Source of the DNA: Deefgea chitinilytica
GTDB taxonomy: Bacteria; Pseudomonadota; Gammaproteobacteria; Burkholderiales; Chitinibacteraceae
Length of the DNA stretch: 64,000 nucleotides
NCBI RefSeq assembly: GCF_016881405.1
Contig: NZ_WOFE01000009.1
Span: 1-64,000, forward strand
Direction of reading: 5' to 3'
Positions 18,909 through 27,120 of the stretch are shown here, piece by piece. Position 1 is the stretch's first letter, and every line of letters begins with the position of its first letter. Both the position numbers and the translations under genes were made by a program. The notes under the pieces were generated by a model that had not been told where the DNA came from, ran no database searches, and saw only the letters and a list, made by a program, of their open reading frames with translations.

Positions 18909-19496
18909 TTATTCTGATGATTTCAAATGCGTTGCAGTTGCAAAAGCCCAGATAGGTGCCAACCACTCGGAGTAGCCAATAAAACCATGGTCACCACCGG
19001 GTAAAATCGTTTGTTGGCAGCCCGCATACCAGTCGACAGCGTCTCGATAATCAAGCACTTCATCGCCCGTTTGTGCCAGTAACCAATAGCGACTCAAATC
19101 GCTCGGCCTCGCCTCAAGCTGACAAAGCTTATCAGCAAAAGAGGCGTCAATGAAATGAATCTCTCCGGTTTGATAATTTTCTTGCTCACCTAAATACTGA
19201 TTAATCAGCGTATATGGGCGCACCGCTGGGTTAATCAGCACCGCCCGACCACCAAATTGCTCAACCGCCCATGTGGCGAAGAATCCACCGAGCGAGCTAC
19301 CTACTAGGCAAAAATCCCCGTGCAACGGTGCCAATAAATCGGTCAGCATAGCGGATGCCGCTGTTGGTTCCATCGGGATGGTTGGACAAAGATAATGCGC
19401 CGCTAATCCTTGCTCGGCCATCCAAGCCGTGGTTTCTTGCGCTTTTTGCGACAATGGGCTCGATAAAAAACCATGTAAATAAATGAGCGTAGTCAT
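18909..19496 (-). CDS. yqiA: YqiA-type alpha/beta-hydrolase esterase
   Basis: A 195-residue small esterase: N-terminal LIYLHGFLSSPLSQKA, nucleophile elbow GSSLGGFFATW (Ser in GxSxG), a late aspartate in LAQTGDEVLDY and the catalytic histidine in GGDHGFIGY. Length and motif order match the E. coli YqiA family of short acyl-ester hydrolases; the physiological substrate is unknown. ATG at 19496 overlaps the qorA stop as ATGA, so it is translationally coupled. A longer in-frame start lies inside qorA and is rejected. Confidence 0.9.
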   Translation of the reverse strand: MTTLIYLHGFLSSPLSQKAQETTAWMAEQGLAAHYLCPTIPMEPTAASAMLTDLLAPLHGDFCLVGSSLGGFFATWAVEQFGGRAVLINPAVRPYTLINQYLGEQENYQTGEIHFIDASFADKLCQLEARPSDLSRYWLLAQTGDEVLDYRDAVDWYAGCQQTILPGGDHGFIGYSEWLAPIWAFATATHLKSSE

Positions 19497-20467
19497 GGCA
19501 ATAAAATGGTCGAGCCGGTCGTACGGCGCGCAGCCAAATCCAAGTGCGCTTGCTGTACATCTGCCAACGCATACGTTTGGCCAATCTGCGGCGTGATCCA
19601 TGATTTAGCTAATGCGGCAAAATAATCTTGCGCCGTTTCCACCAACTCGGCGCGATTGCGCGTGTAATGTGCCAAAGTGGGCCGCGTAACAAACAAAGAG
19701 CCTTTTTGCGCCAATAAACCCAAATTAAAGCTCGACACCGCCCCCGAGGCATTGCCAAAACTGGCCAACAGACCGCGTACCGCCAAACAATCAAGTGAAC
19801 CGGCAAAGGTCGCCTCACCGACCCCATCGTAGACCACAGATACGCCTTGGCCTTCTGTCAATTCACGCACTTGTGCCACCCAGTCGGCATCGTGGTAATC
19901 AATCACATGATCACAATAGGCACTGGCTTGCACCGCTTTCTCTTTCGAGCCGACGGTACCGATCACGGTTACCCCCAAAGCTTGCGCCCACTGGCAGGCA
20001 ATTTGCCCAACGCCGCCCGCTGCGGCATGAAATAAAATCGTTTGCCCTGCTTGTACTGGAAATGTCCGTTTCAGCAGATATTGAGCAGTCATCCCTCGCA
20101 ACAAAGTTCCCGCAGCAACAGCATCGGGTATTGCCTCAGGTACCAGAACCAGCTTGTCTGCAGCAACAATACGGTGCGTAGCATACGCACCTACCGCGCC
20201 GCCAGCGTAGGCCACACGGTCGCCTATTTTCAGGTCATGAATACCATGCCCTACCGCCTCAATCACCCCGCATGCTTCTAAACCCAAACCCGATGGCATC
20301 GTCAATGGATACAGCCCGCTGCGATGATAGGTATCGATAAAATTAACGCCGATTGCCAAATGTTTCAGTAATACCTCACCTGCGCCCAACTCAGGCAATT
20401 GAGCCGTCACCAGCGCCATTTGTTCTACGCCACCGTGCTGCGTAATTTCAATTCGCGTAGTCTGCAT
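19493..20467 (-). CDS. qorA: NADPH:quinone oxidoreductase, zinc-independent MDR family
   Basis: A 324-residue medium-chain reductase with GVNFIDTYHRSGLYP, the GLEACGVIEAVG segment and the Rossmann motif AAAGGVGQIACQWA. The zinc-ligand cysteines of alcohol dehydrogenases are absent, as in QorA. It reduces quinones with NADPH, one electron at a time in characterised members. ATG at 20467 follows GGAG at 6 nt. First gene of the operon with yqiA and the Dyp peroxidase; the grouping suggests handling of oxidants or electrophiles. Confidence 0.93.
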   Translation of the reverse strand: MQTTRIEITQHGGVEQMALVTAQLPELGAGEVLLKHLAIGVNFIDTYHRSGLYPLTMPSGLGLEACGVIEAVGHGIHDLKIGDRVAYAGGAVGAYATHRIVAADKLVLVPEAIPDAVAAGTLLRGMTAQYLLKRTFPVQAGQTILFHAAAGGVGQIACQWAQALGVTVIGTVGSKEKAVQASAYCDHVIDYHDADWVAQVRELTEGQGVSVVYDGVGEATFAGSLDCLAVRGLLASFGNASGAVSSFNLGLLAQKGSLFVTRPTLAHYTRNRAELVETAQDYFAALAKSWITPQIGQTYALADVQQAHLDLAARRTTGSTILLP

Positions 20468-20702
20468 TGGCTTCTCCAAAATGAGCTTTTATCTTATTCC
20501 AGCATTTTGCCTACTGCCCAATTAAATTTGCAACCGTGCAATTGATTCAATCAAGGCTAGCATTCAACCGCCTCTGAAAACCGGGAAAAATACCACCAAA
20601 AAATGCAGCAAATTTAGAGCTGTGTCATATAAAGAAAGCCTCAGCCAAGTTATAGTCACGCCATTGCTCACAGTCCGAGCACCCAAATACTAGGTTTAAG
20701 CT

Positions 20703-22757
20703 ATGCAAACATTCTTTATCGCCCCAACCCGCCTCAATGTCGGCCTCACTTCGGTGACGCTTGGCGTTGTCCGCTGCCTGCAAAATCAGGGCTTAAAGGT
20801 TGGTTTTGTCAAACCCGTCGCACAAGATCAGTCCGCGTGTGAAATTGAACGTTCAACCCATTTTGCACGGCAAATTTGTCAGCTTGATGTGCCAGATGCG
20901 CTGCCAGCCAACTATGCGATTGAACAAGTCTCCATCGACGAAACCGATGATTTGCTCGAAGAAATCATCACGATGAGTATGACGGCAGGCAAAGACGCCG
21001 ATGTGTTAGTCGTCGAAGGTCTACATCCCGATCCAAGCAACCCATTCACCACGCAATTGAATACCGAAATGGCGCTCGGCTTACAGGCCACCGTCATTAT
21101 TGTCACCGATGCGAGCGCCAAAACCGCGGCCGAAGAAATTCGCGTTACAGAACGACAATTTCGCAATGAAGGCATTACCGTTGGCGGCGTGATTTTCAAT
21201 AAGGCCGGCGAGCAATTTGATTTAGCCGCGATGCAAGCCGAAATCGGTGAGCTAAAAATCTGGGGCGTCGTAAAGTTCGATCCGAAATTGCTGGCGCCAC
21301 GTACGCTCGATGTGGCAATGCATTTAAATGCCGAAATCATCGTCAAAGGCGAGCTCACCAAGCGCCGCGTCAACGAAACCGTGGTCGCCGCGCGCGCCGT
21401 ACCCGAAGTGATTCGCCGCCTGAAAGCCGGCGCTTTAATTGTGAGCTCGGGCGATCGAGATGACGTCATTTTGGCCACTGCGCTTGCCGCCAGCAATGGC
21501 GTCCAACTCGCGGGACTTGTGCTCACCCACAATACTGAGCTGAACGAAACCGTGCGTACCTTCACTGAAATGGCCTTCCACACTGGCCTTCCTGTGCTGC
21601 GTACCGATGGCGATAGCTTTGGTACCGCTTTGGCAATCAGCACCGTACCAACTGCCGTACCCGCCGACGACAAAGACCGCATGACCCGCGTGATGAATTC
21701 GGTTGCCGAGCAATTAGATACTGAAGCGCTCAATATTGGCGTCAAGACCAAATCAGCGCACCATCTGAGCCCGCCCGCATTCCGCTACCAACTGATTCAA
21801 AAAGCCCGTAACGCCAACAAACGGATTGTGTTGCCCGAAGGCGAAGAACCACGCACCATCAGCGCGGCAATCGCGTGCGAAGAAAAAGGCATCGCGCGCT
21901 GCGTGCTACTCGGTAAACGTGCCGTGATCGAAAGTATCGCCGCAACACAGGGACTGACGATTCCAGCCTCGCTCGAAATCCTCGATCCCGATGAAATTCG
22001 GGCGAAATATGTGGCTCCGATGGTTGAATTGCGCAAATCGAAAGGCCTCACCGAAATCCAAGCCTTGCGCCAACTTGAAGACAATGTCGTACTCGGCACA
22101 ATGATGTTGGCCATCGATGAAGTTGACGGTCTGGTTTCCGGCGCGATCCACACCACCGCCAACACGATACGCCCAGCACTGCAGCTGATTAAAACTGCGC
22201 CTGGCTCGTCGATTGTGTCGTCGGTGTTCTTTATGCTGATGCCTGAACAAGTCTTGGTGTACGGCGATTGCGCGGTGAATCCAAACCCTGATGCTGAACA
22301 ACTCGCTGAAATCGCCGCACAAAGCGCATATTCAGCCAAAGCTTTTGGTATCGAGCCTAAAGTCGCGATGATTAGCTATTCCACTGGCCAATCAGGCACT
22401 GGCGTCGACGTTGATAAAGTACGCAGCGCAACTGAAATCGCAAGAGCGCGTCATCCACAATTGATGATTGATGGGCCATTGCAATATGACGCAGCCTCAG
22501 TCTGGGAAGTCGGTCAGCAAAAAGCCCCTGGCAGCTTGGTCGCTGGTCAAGCCACGGTATTTGTATTCCCGGATCTAAATACCGGCAATACCACCTACAA
22601 AGCCGTGCAGCGCAGTGCCGATGTCGTCAGCGTAGGGCCAATGTTGCAAGGCTTACGTAAACCCGTCAACGACTTATCACGCGGCGCCTTGGTCGATGAT
22701 ATCGTGTTTACCATTGCACTGACGGCGATCCAAGCCGAGCAAATGATTGGTCAATAG
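20703..22757 (+). CDS. pta: Phosphate acetyltransferase (long form)
   Basis: A 684-residue enzyme interconverting acetyl-phosphate and acetyl-CoA. It has an N-terminal BioD-like P-loop domain (APTRLNVGLTSVTLG, the family's usual non-canonical P-loop), a central DRTGG domain (about 215-330) and the C-terminal catalytic PTA_PTB domain from about 360 with LPEGEEPRT, GAIHTTANTIRPALQ and YSTGQSGTG. It probably works with phosphoketolase Xfp (2.1-4.5 kb) to turn sugar phosphates into acetyl-CoA; ackA is not adjacent, which is unusual since ackA-pta often pair. It is monocistronic with its own terminator. Confidence 0.96.
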   Translation: MQTFFIAPTRLNVGLTSVTLGVVRCLQNQGLKVGFVKPVAQDQSACEIERSTHFARQICQLDVPDALPANYAIEQVSIDETDDLLEEIITMSMTAGKDADVLVVEGLHPDPSNPFTTQLNTEMALGLQATVIIVTDASAKTAAEEIRVTERQFRNEGITVGGVIFNKAGEQFDLAAMQAEIGELKIWGVVKFDPKLLAPRTLDVAMHLNAEIIVKGELTKRRVNETVVAARAVPEVIRRLKAGALIVSSGDRDDVILATALAASNGVQLAGLVLTHNTELNETVRTFTEMAFHTGLPVLRTDGDSFGTALAISTVPTAVPADDKDRMTRVMNSVAEQLDTEALNIGVKTKSAHHLSPPAFRYQLIQKARNANKRIVLPEGEEPRTISAAIACEEKGIARCVLLGKRAVIESIAATQGLTIPASLEILDPDEIRAKYVAPMVELRKSKGLTEIQALRQLEDNVVLGTMMLAIDEVDGLVSGAIHTTANTIRPALQLIKTAPGSSIVSSVFFMLMPEQVLVYGDCAVNPNPDAEQLAEIAAQSAYSAKAFGIEPKVAMISYSTGQSGTGVDVDKVRSATEIARARHPQLMIDGPLQYDAASVWEVGQQKAPGSLVAGQATVFVFPDLNTGNTTYKAVQRSADVVSVGPMLQGLRKPVNDLSRGALVDDIVFTIALTAIQAEQMIGQ

Positions 22758-22795
22758 TATGACTCTCTAGGCATTATTAGAATTAACGTTTAATT

Positions 22796-22825
22796 AAATA
22801 CCCCTGCCAAAAGCAGGGGTATTTT
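22796..22825 (+). terminator. Terminator of pta
   Basis: 12-bp stem AAATACCCCTGC / GCAGGGGTATTT with a short CAAAA loop and T tail, about 40 bp after the stop. Confidence 0.88.
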
Positions 22826-22931
22826 GTATTGATCGTCGCTATTTTTCACCACGTGTAGATTCGTATTTGCAATTGAGCACAAAACGGTAATAGTGTAAGC
22901 AACAAGCTCCAAAAATCTAAAGGTGCGTGCC

Positions 22932-23747
22932 ATGCTCAATCGCTCTATTCTCTGCAGCTTTTTTGTCACCACCGCCCTGCTCAGCCTGCCTGCGCTGGGC
23001 TGCAGCAAGCCGATGAAAATGACCATCGAACAATGGCCACCGTACATCTATACCAATGCCCAAGGCCAAGCAGCTGGACTCGATATTGAACTGGTGCAAG
23101 CGATTTTCAAAGAAGCGGGTTGTACGCTCGAGATTGGCGCCGAAGTTCCACGCAAACGGCGGCAATATATGTTTAGCAAAGGTGAAATCGACGTGATGCT
23201 CGCGGCATCGAAAACACCGGAACGCGAGGCGTTTAGCTACTTCACCAGCCCCTATCGCAATGAATCAGTCAGTTTATTTACCGCACCCAAAAAGCTAGAA
23301 AAATACCAAGACATCGATAACTTTGCGACGATTTTAAAACAAAGAATTACGCTACTTGCGCCCAATGCCGGCTGGTATGGCGAAGACTATAAAACGCATT
23401 ATTTCTGGCTGAATGAAGCCAATTTATTATCGCCGTTTGAAAGCTTTGCTCAAGCGATCAAAATGTTTGAGGTCAATCGTGCCGAGTTATTGATGGGCGA
23501 TACCGGTGCCTTGGTGTATGAAGCCAAACAAAAAAACGTCGCACTGGCCGCTTTGCCTCACTTAGTTCACAACGACACCGTGCGCTTGATGCTCAACAAA
23601 AAAAGTACCACCGAAGCCGATGTGAAGCGACTCAATGCTGCCATAGCGCGCCTGGAAAAACGCGGTACGCTAGAAAAAATCCGCAATCAGTACGGCATGA
23701 GCTTGAGCGATACGCCACGCCCTAGCACAGAACCAACGTCGAAATAA
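22932..23747 (+). CDS. Periplasmic solute-binding protein, family 3 (orphan)
   Basis: A 271-residue SBP_bac_3-type protein with a Sec signal peptide (hydrophobic SILCSFFVTTALLSLPALG, cleavage near residue 18-22) and a first strand MTIEQWPPYIYTNAQGQAAGLDIELVQAIF typical of amino-acid binders. The end segment LEKRGTLEKIRNQYGM is the standard last helix. No permease or ATPase genes adjoin it, so it either shares a distant transporter or acts as a sensor. ATG at 22932 is preferred over GTG at 22923. First of three such orphan genes within 6.5 kb. Confidence 0.85.
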   Translation: MLNRSILCSFFVTTALLSLPALGCSKPMKMTIEQWPPYIYTNAQGQAAGLDIELVQAIFKEAGCTLEIGAEVPRKRRQYMFSKGEIDVMLAASKTPEREAFSYFTSPYRNESVSLFTAPKKLEKYQDIDNFATILKQRITLLAPNAGWYGEDYKTHYFWLNEANLLSPFESFAQAIKMFEVNRAELLMGDTGALVYEAKQKNVALAALPHLVHNDTVRLMLNKKSTTEADVKRLNAAIARLEKRGTLEKIRNQYGMSLSDTPRPSTEPTSK

Positions 23748-23880
23748 ATCGCCCACAGTCCGCGCTCAGTGCCGACGATGCATTCTTGCGCACGCTTGGC
23801 GATACCACGTTCAATCAGCGCGAGTCGCGCAATTCAAAAATTTGCCCGATGCCAGTCACCTCGGATTACGTAATTTGACT

Positions 23881-23983
23881 ACATTTAATCCTACTAAAAA
23901 CCCTTGTTTTTATATGTTTTTTCTTTATTAAAAATGTAGTACATTCGATTCTACGATCAATAATATAGAAACATTCCTACATG
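23881..23983 (+). promoter_or_regulatory. Phased direct repeats upstream of sbtA, candidate operator array
   Basis: ACATTTAATCCTAC (23881), ACATTCGATTCTAC (23941) and the shortened ACATTCCTAC (23971) begin exactly 60 and 30 bp apart. The middle copy also forms the inverted repeat AATGT-AGT-ACATT (23933-23945). The last copy directly abuts the sbtA ATG at 23981, leaving no Shine-Dalgarno. A regulator binding one face of the helix is inferred, not shown. Confidence 0.45.
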
Positions 23984-24919
23984 CAAATCGATCCTGTTGT
24001 GCTATTTTTCTTGCTCGGTTTAGCGGCGGGCTGGGCCAAATCCGACCTCAAGCTGCCGAGTGCCTTGTATGAAACATTATCGGTATTTTTATTACTTGCC
24101 ATCGGTATCAAGGGCGGCCTGATTTTAGCGAAACAGCCCATCCTCACCATTTTGCCGCAAGCCGCGCTCGTACTCGTCATGGGGGCATTGATTCCCCTGC
24201 TGATTTACCCACTACTCAGACTCAAACTCAGCCAAGTCGATGCCGCCAGCATGGTCGCGCATTATGGCTCGGTGTCGGTAGTGACATATGCCGTCGGCGT
24301 GGCATTTCTGGGGCGACAAGGGATTGATTACGAATCGCAAACCACACTGTTTTTAGTTTTATTAGAAATGCCAGCCTTGATGGTCGGTGTTTTGCTGGCA
24401 AGAATGGGGCCGAGCGCCGCCAAGTCAGGGCATGGCTGGGGCAAATTACTGCACGAAGTATTTCTTGGCAAAAGTATGGTGCTGTTAATCGGCGGATTGT
24501 TGATTGGTGCGCTGGCAGGGCCCGAGGGCATCAAACCGCTCGATAAATTGTATATCGACCTGTTCAAACCCGTACTCACGCTATTTTTGCTGGAAATGGG
24601 TTTGGTGGTGGCGGGGAAATTGGGCATCTTACGCAAGCACGGCATTTTAGTGCTAGGGATTGGCATTGGCTTGCCGCTGGCGCTCAGCTGGATCGGTATC
24701 GCATTTGGCCTAATGATGGGGCTTTCGCTCGGTGGATTGACCTTGATGGCGATTTTGGCTGCCTCTGCATCATACATCGCCGCACCCGCCGCGATGCGAA
24801 TGGCGCTGCCGGAAGCCAATCCTGCGCTCTCGCTCGGCGCGGCGCTGGGGGTTACTTTCCCGTTTAATATCTTGGTGGGAATCCCACTGTATCTACAATT
24901 TGCGCGCCACGTCGCCTAA
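23981..24919 (+). CDS. sbtA: SbtA-type sodium-dependent bicarbonate transporter
   Basis: A 312-residue polytopic membrane protein with about ten hydrophobic segments. Family landmarks are LLLAIGIKGGLILAK near residue 37, VDAASMVAHYGSVSVVTY near residue 87 and the symmetric second half ending ILAASASYIAAPAAMRMALPEANP. SbtA imports HCO3- with Na+ in cyanobacteria, and homologues occur in other bacteria. A PII-like gene follows after 9 bp, the arrangement of sbtA-sbtB. ATG at 23981 has no Shine-Dalgarno, so translation may be leaderless or start may be misjudged. Function in this organism is inferred from the family. Confidence 0.85.
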   Translation: MQIDPVVLFFLLGLAAGWAKSDLKLPSALYETLSVFLLLAIGIKGGLILAKQPILTILPQAALVLVMGALIPLLIYPLLRLKLSQVDAASMVAHYGSVSVVTYAVGVAFLGRQGIDYESQTTLFLVLLEMPALMVGVLLARMGPSAAKSGHGWGKLLHEVFLGKSMVLLIGGLLIGALAGPEGIKPLDKLYIDLFKPVLTLFLLEMGLVVAGKLGILRKHGILVLGIGIGLPLALSWIGIAFGLMMGLSLGGLTLMAILAASASYIAAPAAMRMALPEANPALSLGAALGVTFPFNILVGIPLYLQFARHVA

Positions 24920-24928
24920 GGAGCTGTG

Positions 24929-25231
24929 ATGAATTTTCCAACTCGAACTTTGCTCACTATCGTGACCGAAGCGGTGCTTGAAAATGATTTAATTGAGCTA
25001 TTTGAAAGCCAAAAAATACGTGGCTGGACCATTGTTGCCGCGCGCGGTAACGGTGCGCACGGCGAAAAGCATGGTAATTTTGACGCGAATGAAAATATCC
25101 AAATCGAGCTGATTACCGACACCGCCAGCGCCGAGCAATTAGCCAGCAGCGTGCAGCAGCAATTTGGCTCGCACTATGCCTTGGTGCAATGGCTCAGTGA
25201 GGTGCGCGTATTACGTGGAGAGAAGTTCTAA
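24929..25231 (+). CDS. sbtB: SbtB-like PII-family regulator of SbtA
   Basis: A 100-residue PII-like (ferredoxin-fold) protein: LLTIVTEAVLENDLIELFE, a T-loop region ARGNGAHGEKHGNF, then NIQIELITDTASAEQLA. Cyanobacterial SbtB binds adenine nucleotides including cAMP and blocks SbtA; conservation of the ligand pocket here cannot be judged without alignment. ATG at 24929 has a good AAGGAG and lies 9 bp after the sbtA stop, so the pair is cotranscribed. A palindromic element follows the stop codon. Confidence 0.8.
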   Translation: MNFPTRTLLTIVTEAVLENDLIELFESQKIRGWTIVAARGNGAHGEKHGNFDANENIQIELITDTASAEQLASSVQQQFGSHYALVQWLSEVRVLRGEKF

Positions 25232-25249
25232 ACAGATAAAGCATGGATG

Positions 25250-25292
25250 TATTGCTCGCTAGCTATCATTTAAAATAAGCTAGCGAGCAATA
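25250..25292. repeat. Palindromic intergenic element, perfect 15-bp arms
   Basis: TATTGCTCGCTAGCT (25250-25264) and AGCTAGCGAGCAATA (25278-25292) are perfect inverted repeats around a 13-nt AT core, between convergent sbtB and mdaB. It is the best-preserved copy of the GGTATTGCT subfamily. Confidence 0.75.
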
Positions 25293-25334
25293 CCCAGAAT
25301 CAAAGCAATAAAGAATTTGCTCATTAACACCAAA

Positions 25335-25952
25335 CTACGCCGTCACTTCACGCGTTGCAACGGGCTGCTTGGCTGAAATATGCGCGACTAAATGTTGCCG
25401 ATAGCGCGCAATATCACCCGCAATATCCGGCTGTTTAATCACGTCATTACACATAAACGTCGGCAATGCGCTCATCCCCAAAAATTCATTGGCTTTATGA
25501 AATGGCAGATACACGCCATCGACGCCAACGCCGGCAAAAAAGTCATCGGCGGCGTCAAACGCACTAAGGGGCGCATTCCAAGTCACCGACAATAGATAAG
25601 TTTTACCTTGAATCAGGCCGCCAGAGCCATATTTTTTGGTGGCATCGCTGCGACTACGACCATCGCTGGCGTACAAGCGGCCATGGCCGGCGGTAAAGAC
25701 TTCGTCGATGTATTTTTTCAAAATCCACGGCGCGCCCATCCACCACGCTGGCATTTGATAAATCACGGTATCTGCCCAGAGATATTTATTTACCTCTACT
25801 TCAATGTCATACCCTTGATCAACATCGGTAATTTGTACGCTATAGCCACGGTGTAGCAAGGTTTCATGCGCCACATCCGTCAAGGTTTGATTCAATTCGC
25901 CATTTGAATGACCAAATTGCTTACCTGCATTAATAATTAAAATATTTGCCAC
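25335..25952 (-). CDS. mdaB: NADPH:quinone reductase MdaB
   Basis: A 205-residue flavodoxin-fold FAD enzyme close to E. coli MdaB: ANILIINAGKQFGHSNGELN, the stretch WADTVIYQMPAWWMGAPW, GRLYASDGRSRSD, KYGSGGLIQGKTY and GVDGVYLPFHKANEFLGM are all family landmarks. It makes two-electron quinone reductions, protecting against redox cycling. The start is GTG at 25952 with AGGTGAC upstream, matching the family's N-terminus; longer forms lack support. It is divergent from a solute-binding protein gene. Confidence 0.94.
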   Translation of the reverse strand: MANILIINAGKQFGHSNGELNQTLTDVAHETLLHRGYSVQITDVDQGYDIEVEVNKYLWADTVIYQMPAWWMGAPWILKKYIDEVFTAGHGRLYASDGRSRSDATKKYGSGGLIQGKTYLLSVTWNAPLSAFDAADDFFAGVGVDGVYLPFHKANEFLGMSALPTFMCNDVIKQPDIAGDIARYRQHLVAHISAKQPVATREVTA

Positions 25953-26203
25953 AATGTCACCTGTTGAATAAATCAATATGCCAATAGAATAGCAATAATC
26001 TTGGGCAAATAATCGGTAATAAGTACCGTATTGAATGCCAAATTGTGCATACCACATCACTAATTCGATTTGCATAAATCGCAAGCAATCGGCGAATTGA
26101 CGCTGCATTGAAACAAAGATGTCATATGATTCACTTGCGCCGTGCTCAGCGATTTATACTCAGCGCGCGGCCATTTTTTCAATCGCCATCATGCCATCTA
26201 GCC

Positions 26204-26959
26204 ATGCTCAATTTATTCCGTGCAGCCGCTGTTGTCCTGTCGTTCTGCGCCGCAGCCAGTTTTGGCGCGCCACAAACGATCGCCTTAGCCAATGGCGAGT
26301 GGCCGCCATTACTGGGTGAACATTTACCGAATCATGGGTTTGGTAGCCAAATCGTCAGTCGGGCTTTTGCACTGAAACAAATCCAAGTGAACTATCAGTT
26401 TTATCCGTGGAAACGCGCGCTGGAAGAAGCGCGTTCAGGGCGAGTGGCTGGCACCTTACTTTGGAGCAGTAATGCCGATCGGCAAAAAGACTTTCTAATT
26501 AGCCAGCCGGTCTATCGCAGTAAAACCATGCTATTTTTTAACCGAAGTCGGCCAATCGATTGGCAACAACTTCGCGACCTCAAGGGCAAAAACATCGGCG
26601 TAACCAATGGCTATAGCTATGGTGAAACGTTCAATGGCTTGATCAATAACCGCACCCTCCTTGCCGACCAAGCCAATACCGACGAGCAAAACTTTGCCAA
26701 ATTGTTGGCCAATCGGATTGATGCGTTTCCCTGCGAAGAAATCATCGGCATGCATATTATTCGCAGCGAATTTAATCCCGAAGCTCTGCAACGCATCAAC
26801 ATCAGCCCCAAGCCGGTGCATGAAGAGCCGATGTATTTATTAATTAGCCGCCGCCACCCCAACGCCGAGCAATTGCTGCATAGTTTTAATGCCGGATTGG
26901 CGCAAATGAAACGCAACGGCGAACTCGACGCCATCCTCAAAAAAGCCTTCCAACGCTAA
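26204..26959 (+). CDS. Periplasmic solute-binding protein, family 3 (orphan)
   Basis: A 251-residue SBP_bac_3-like protein with signal peptide MLNLFRAAAVVLSFCAAASFGAP and the family opening IALANGEWPPLLGEHLP, then GTLLWSSNADRQKDFLISQPVY and LKGKNIGVTNGYSYG. The C-terminal LAQMKRNGELDAILKKAF helix is typical. It is more like the diverged transporter-substrate-binding group common in chemotaxis-rich aquatic bacteria than classic ABC partners. The start at 26204 puts the signal peptide at the N-terminus; the ORF is open back to 26108. No transporter genes adjoin. Confidence 0.8.
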   Translation: MLNLFRAAAVVLSFCAAASFGAPQTIALANGEWPPLLGEHLPNHGFGSQIVSRAFALKQIQVNYQFYPWKRALEEARSGRVAGTLLWSSNADRQKDFLISQPVYRSKTMLFFNRSRPIDWQQLRDLKGKNIGVTNGYSYGETFNGLINNRTLLADQANTDEQNFAKLLANRIDAFPCEEIIGMHIIRSEFNPEALQRINISPKPVHEEPMYLLISRRHPNAEQLLHSFNAGLAQMKRNGELDAILKKAFQR

Positions 26960-27120
26960 AGTTTGGTTTGTAGGTCGCGTCAACGCTCCGATGAAGCTGA
27001 GGCAAGTCACGCAGTCCATTTAGCGCGTAATCCCTTTGATATCTTCATCAACTCGTCATCTAACAATCGTGTTTATTGCGTAATATGAGATTTTCCTAGT
27101 AGATCGACGGAGTTGGACTG

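Noticed and set aside
20912-21751. A 279-codon open frame on the minus strand inside pta
   Set aside because: It is a reading-frame shadow of pta; its residues are Ser/Ala/Thr-rich without any domain, and the plus-strand pta protein is beyond doubt.
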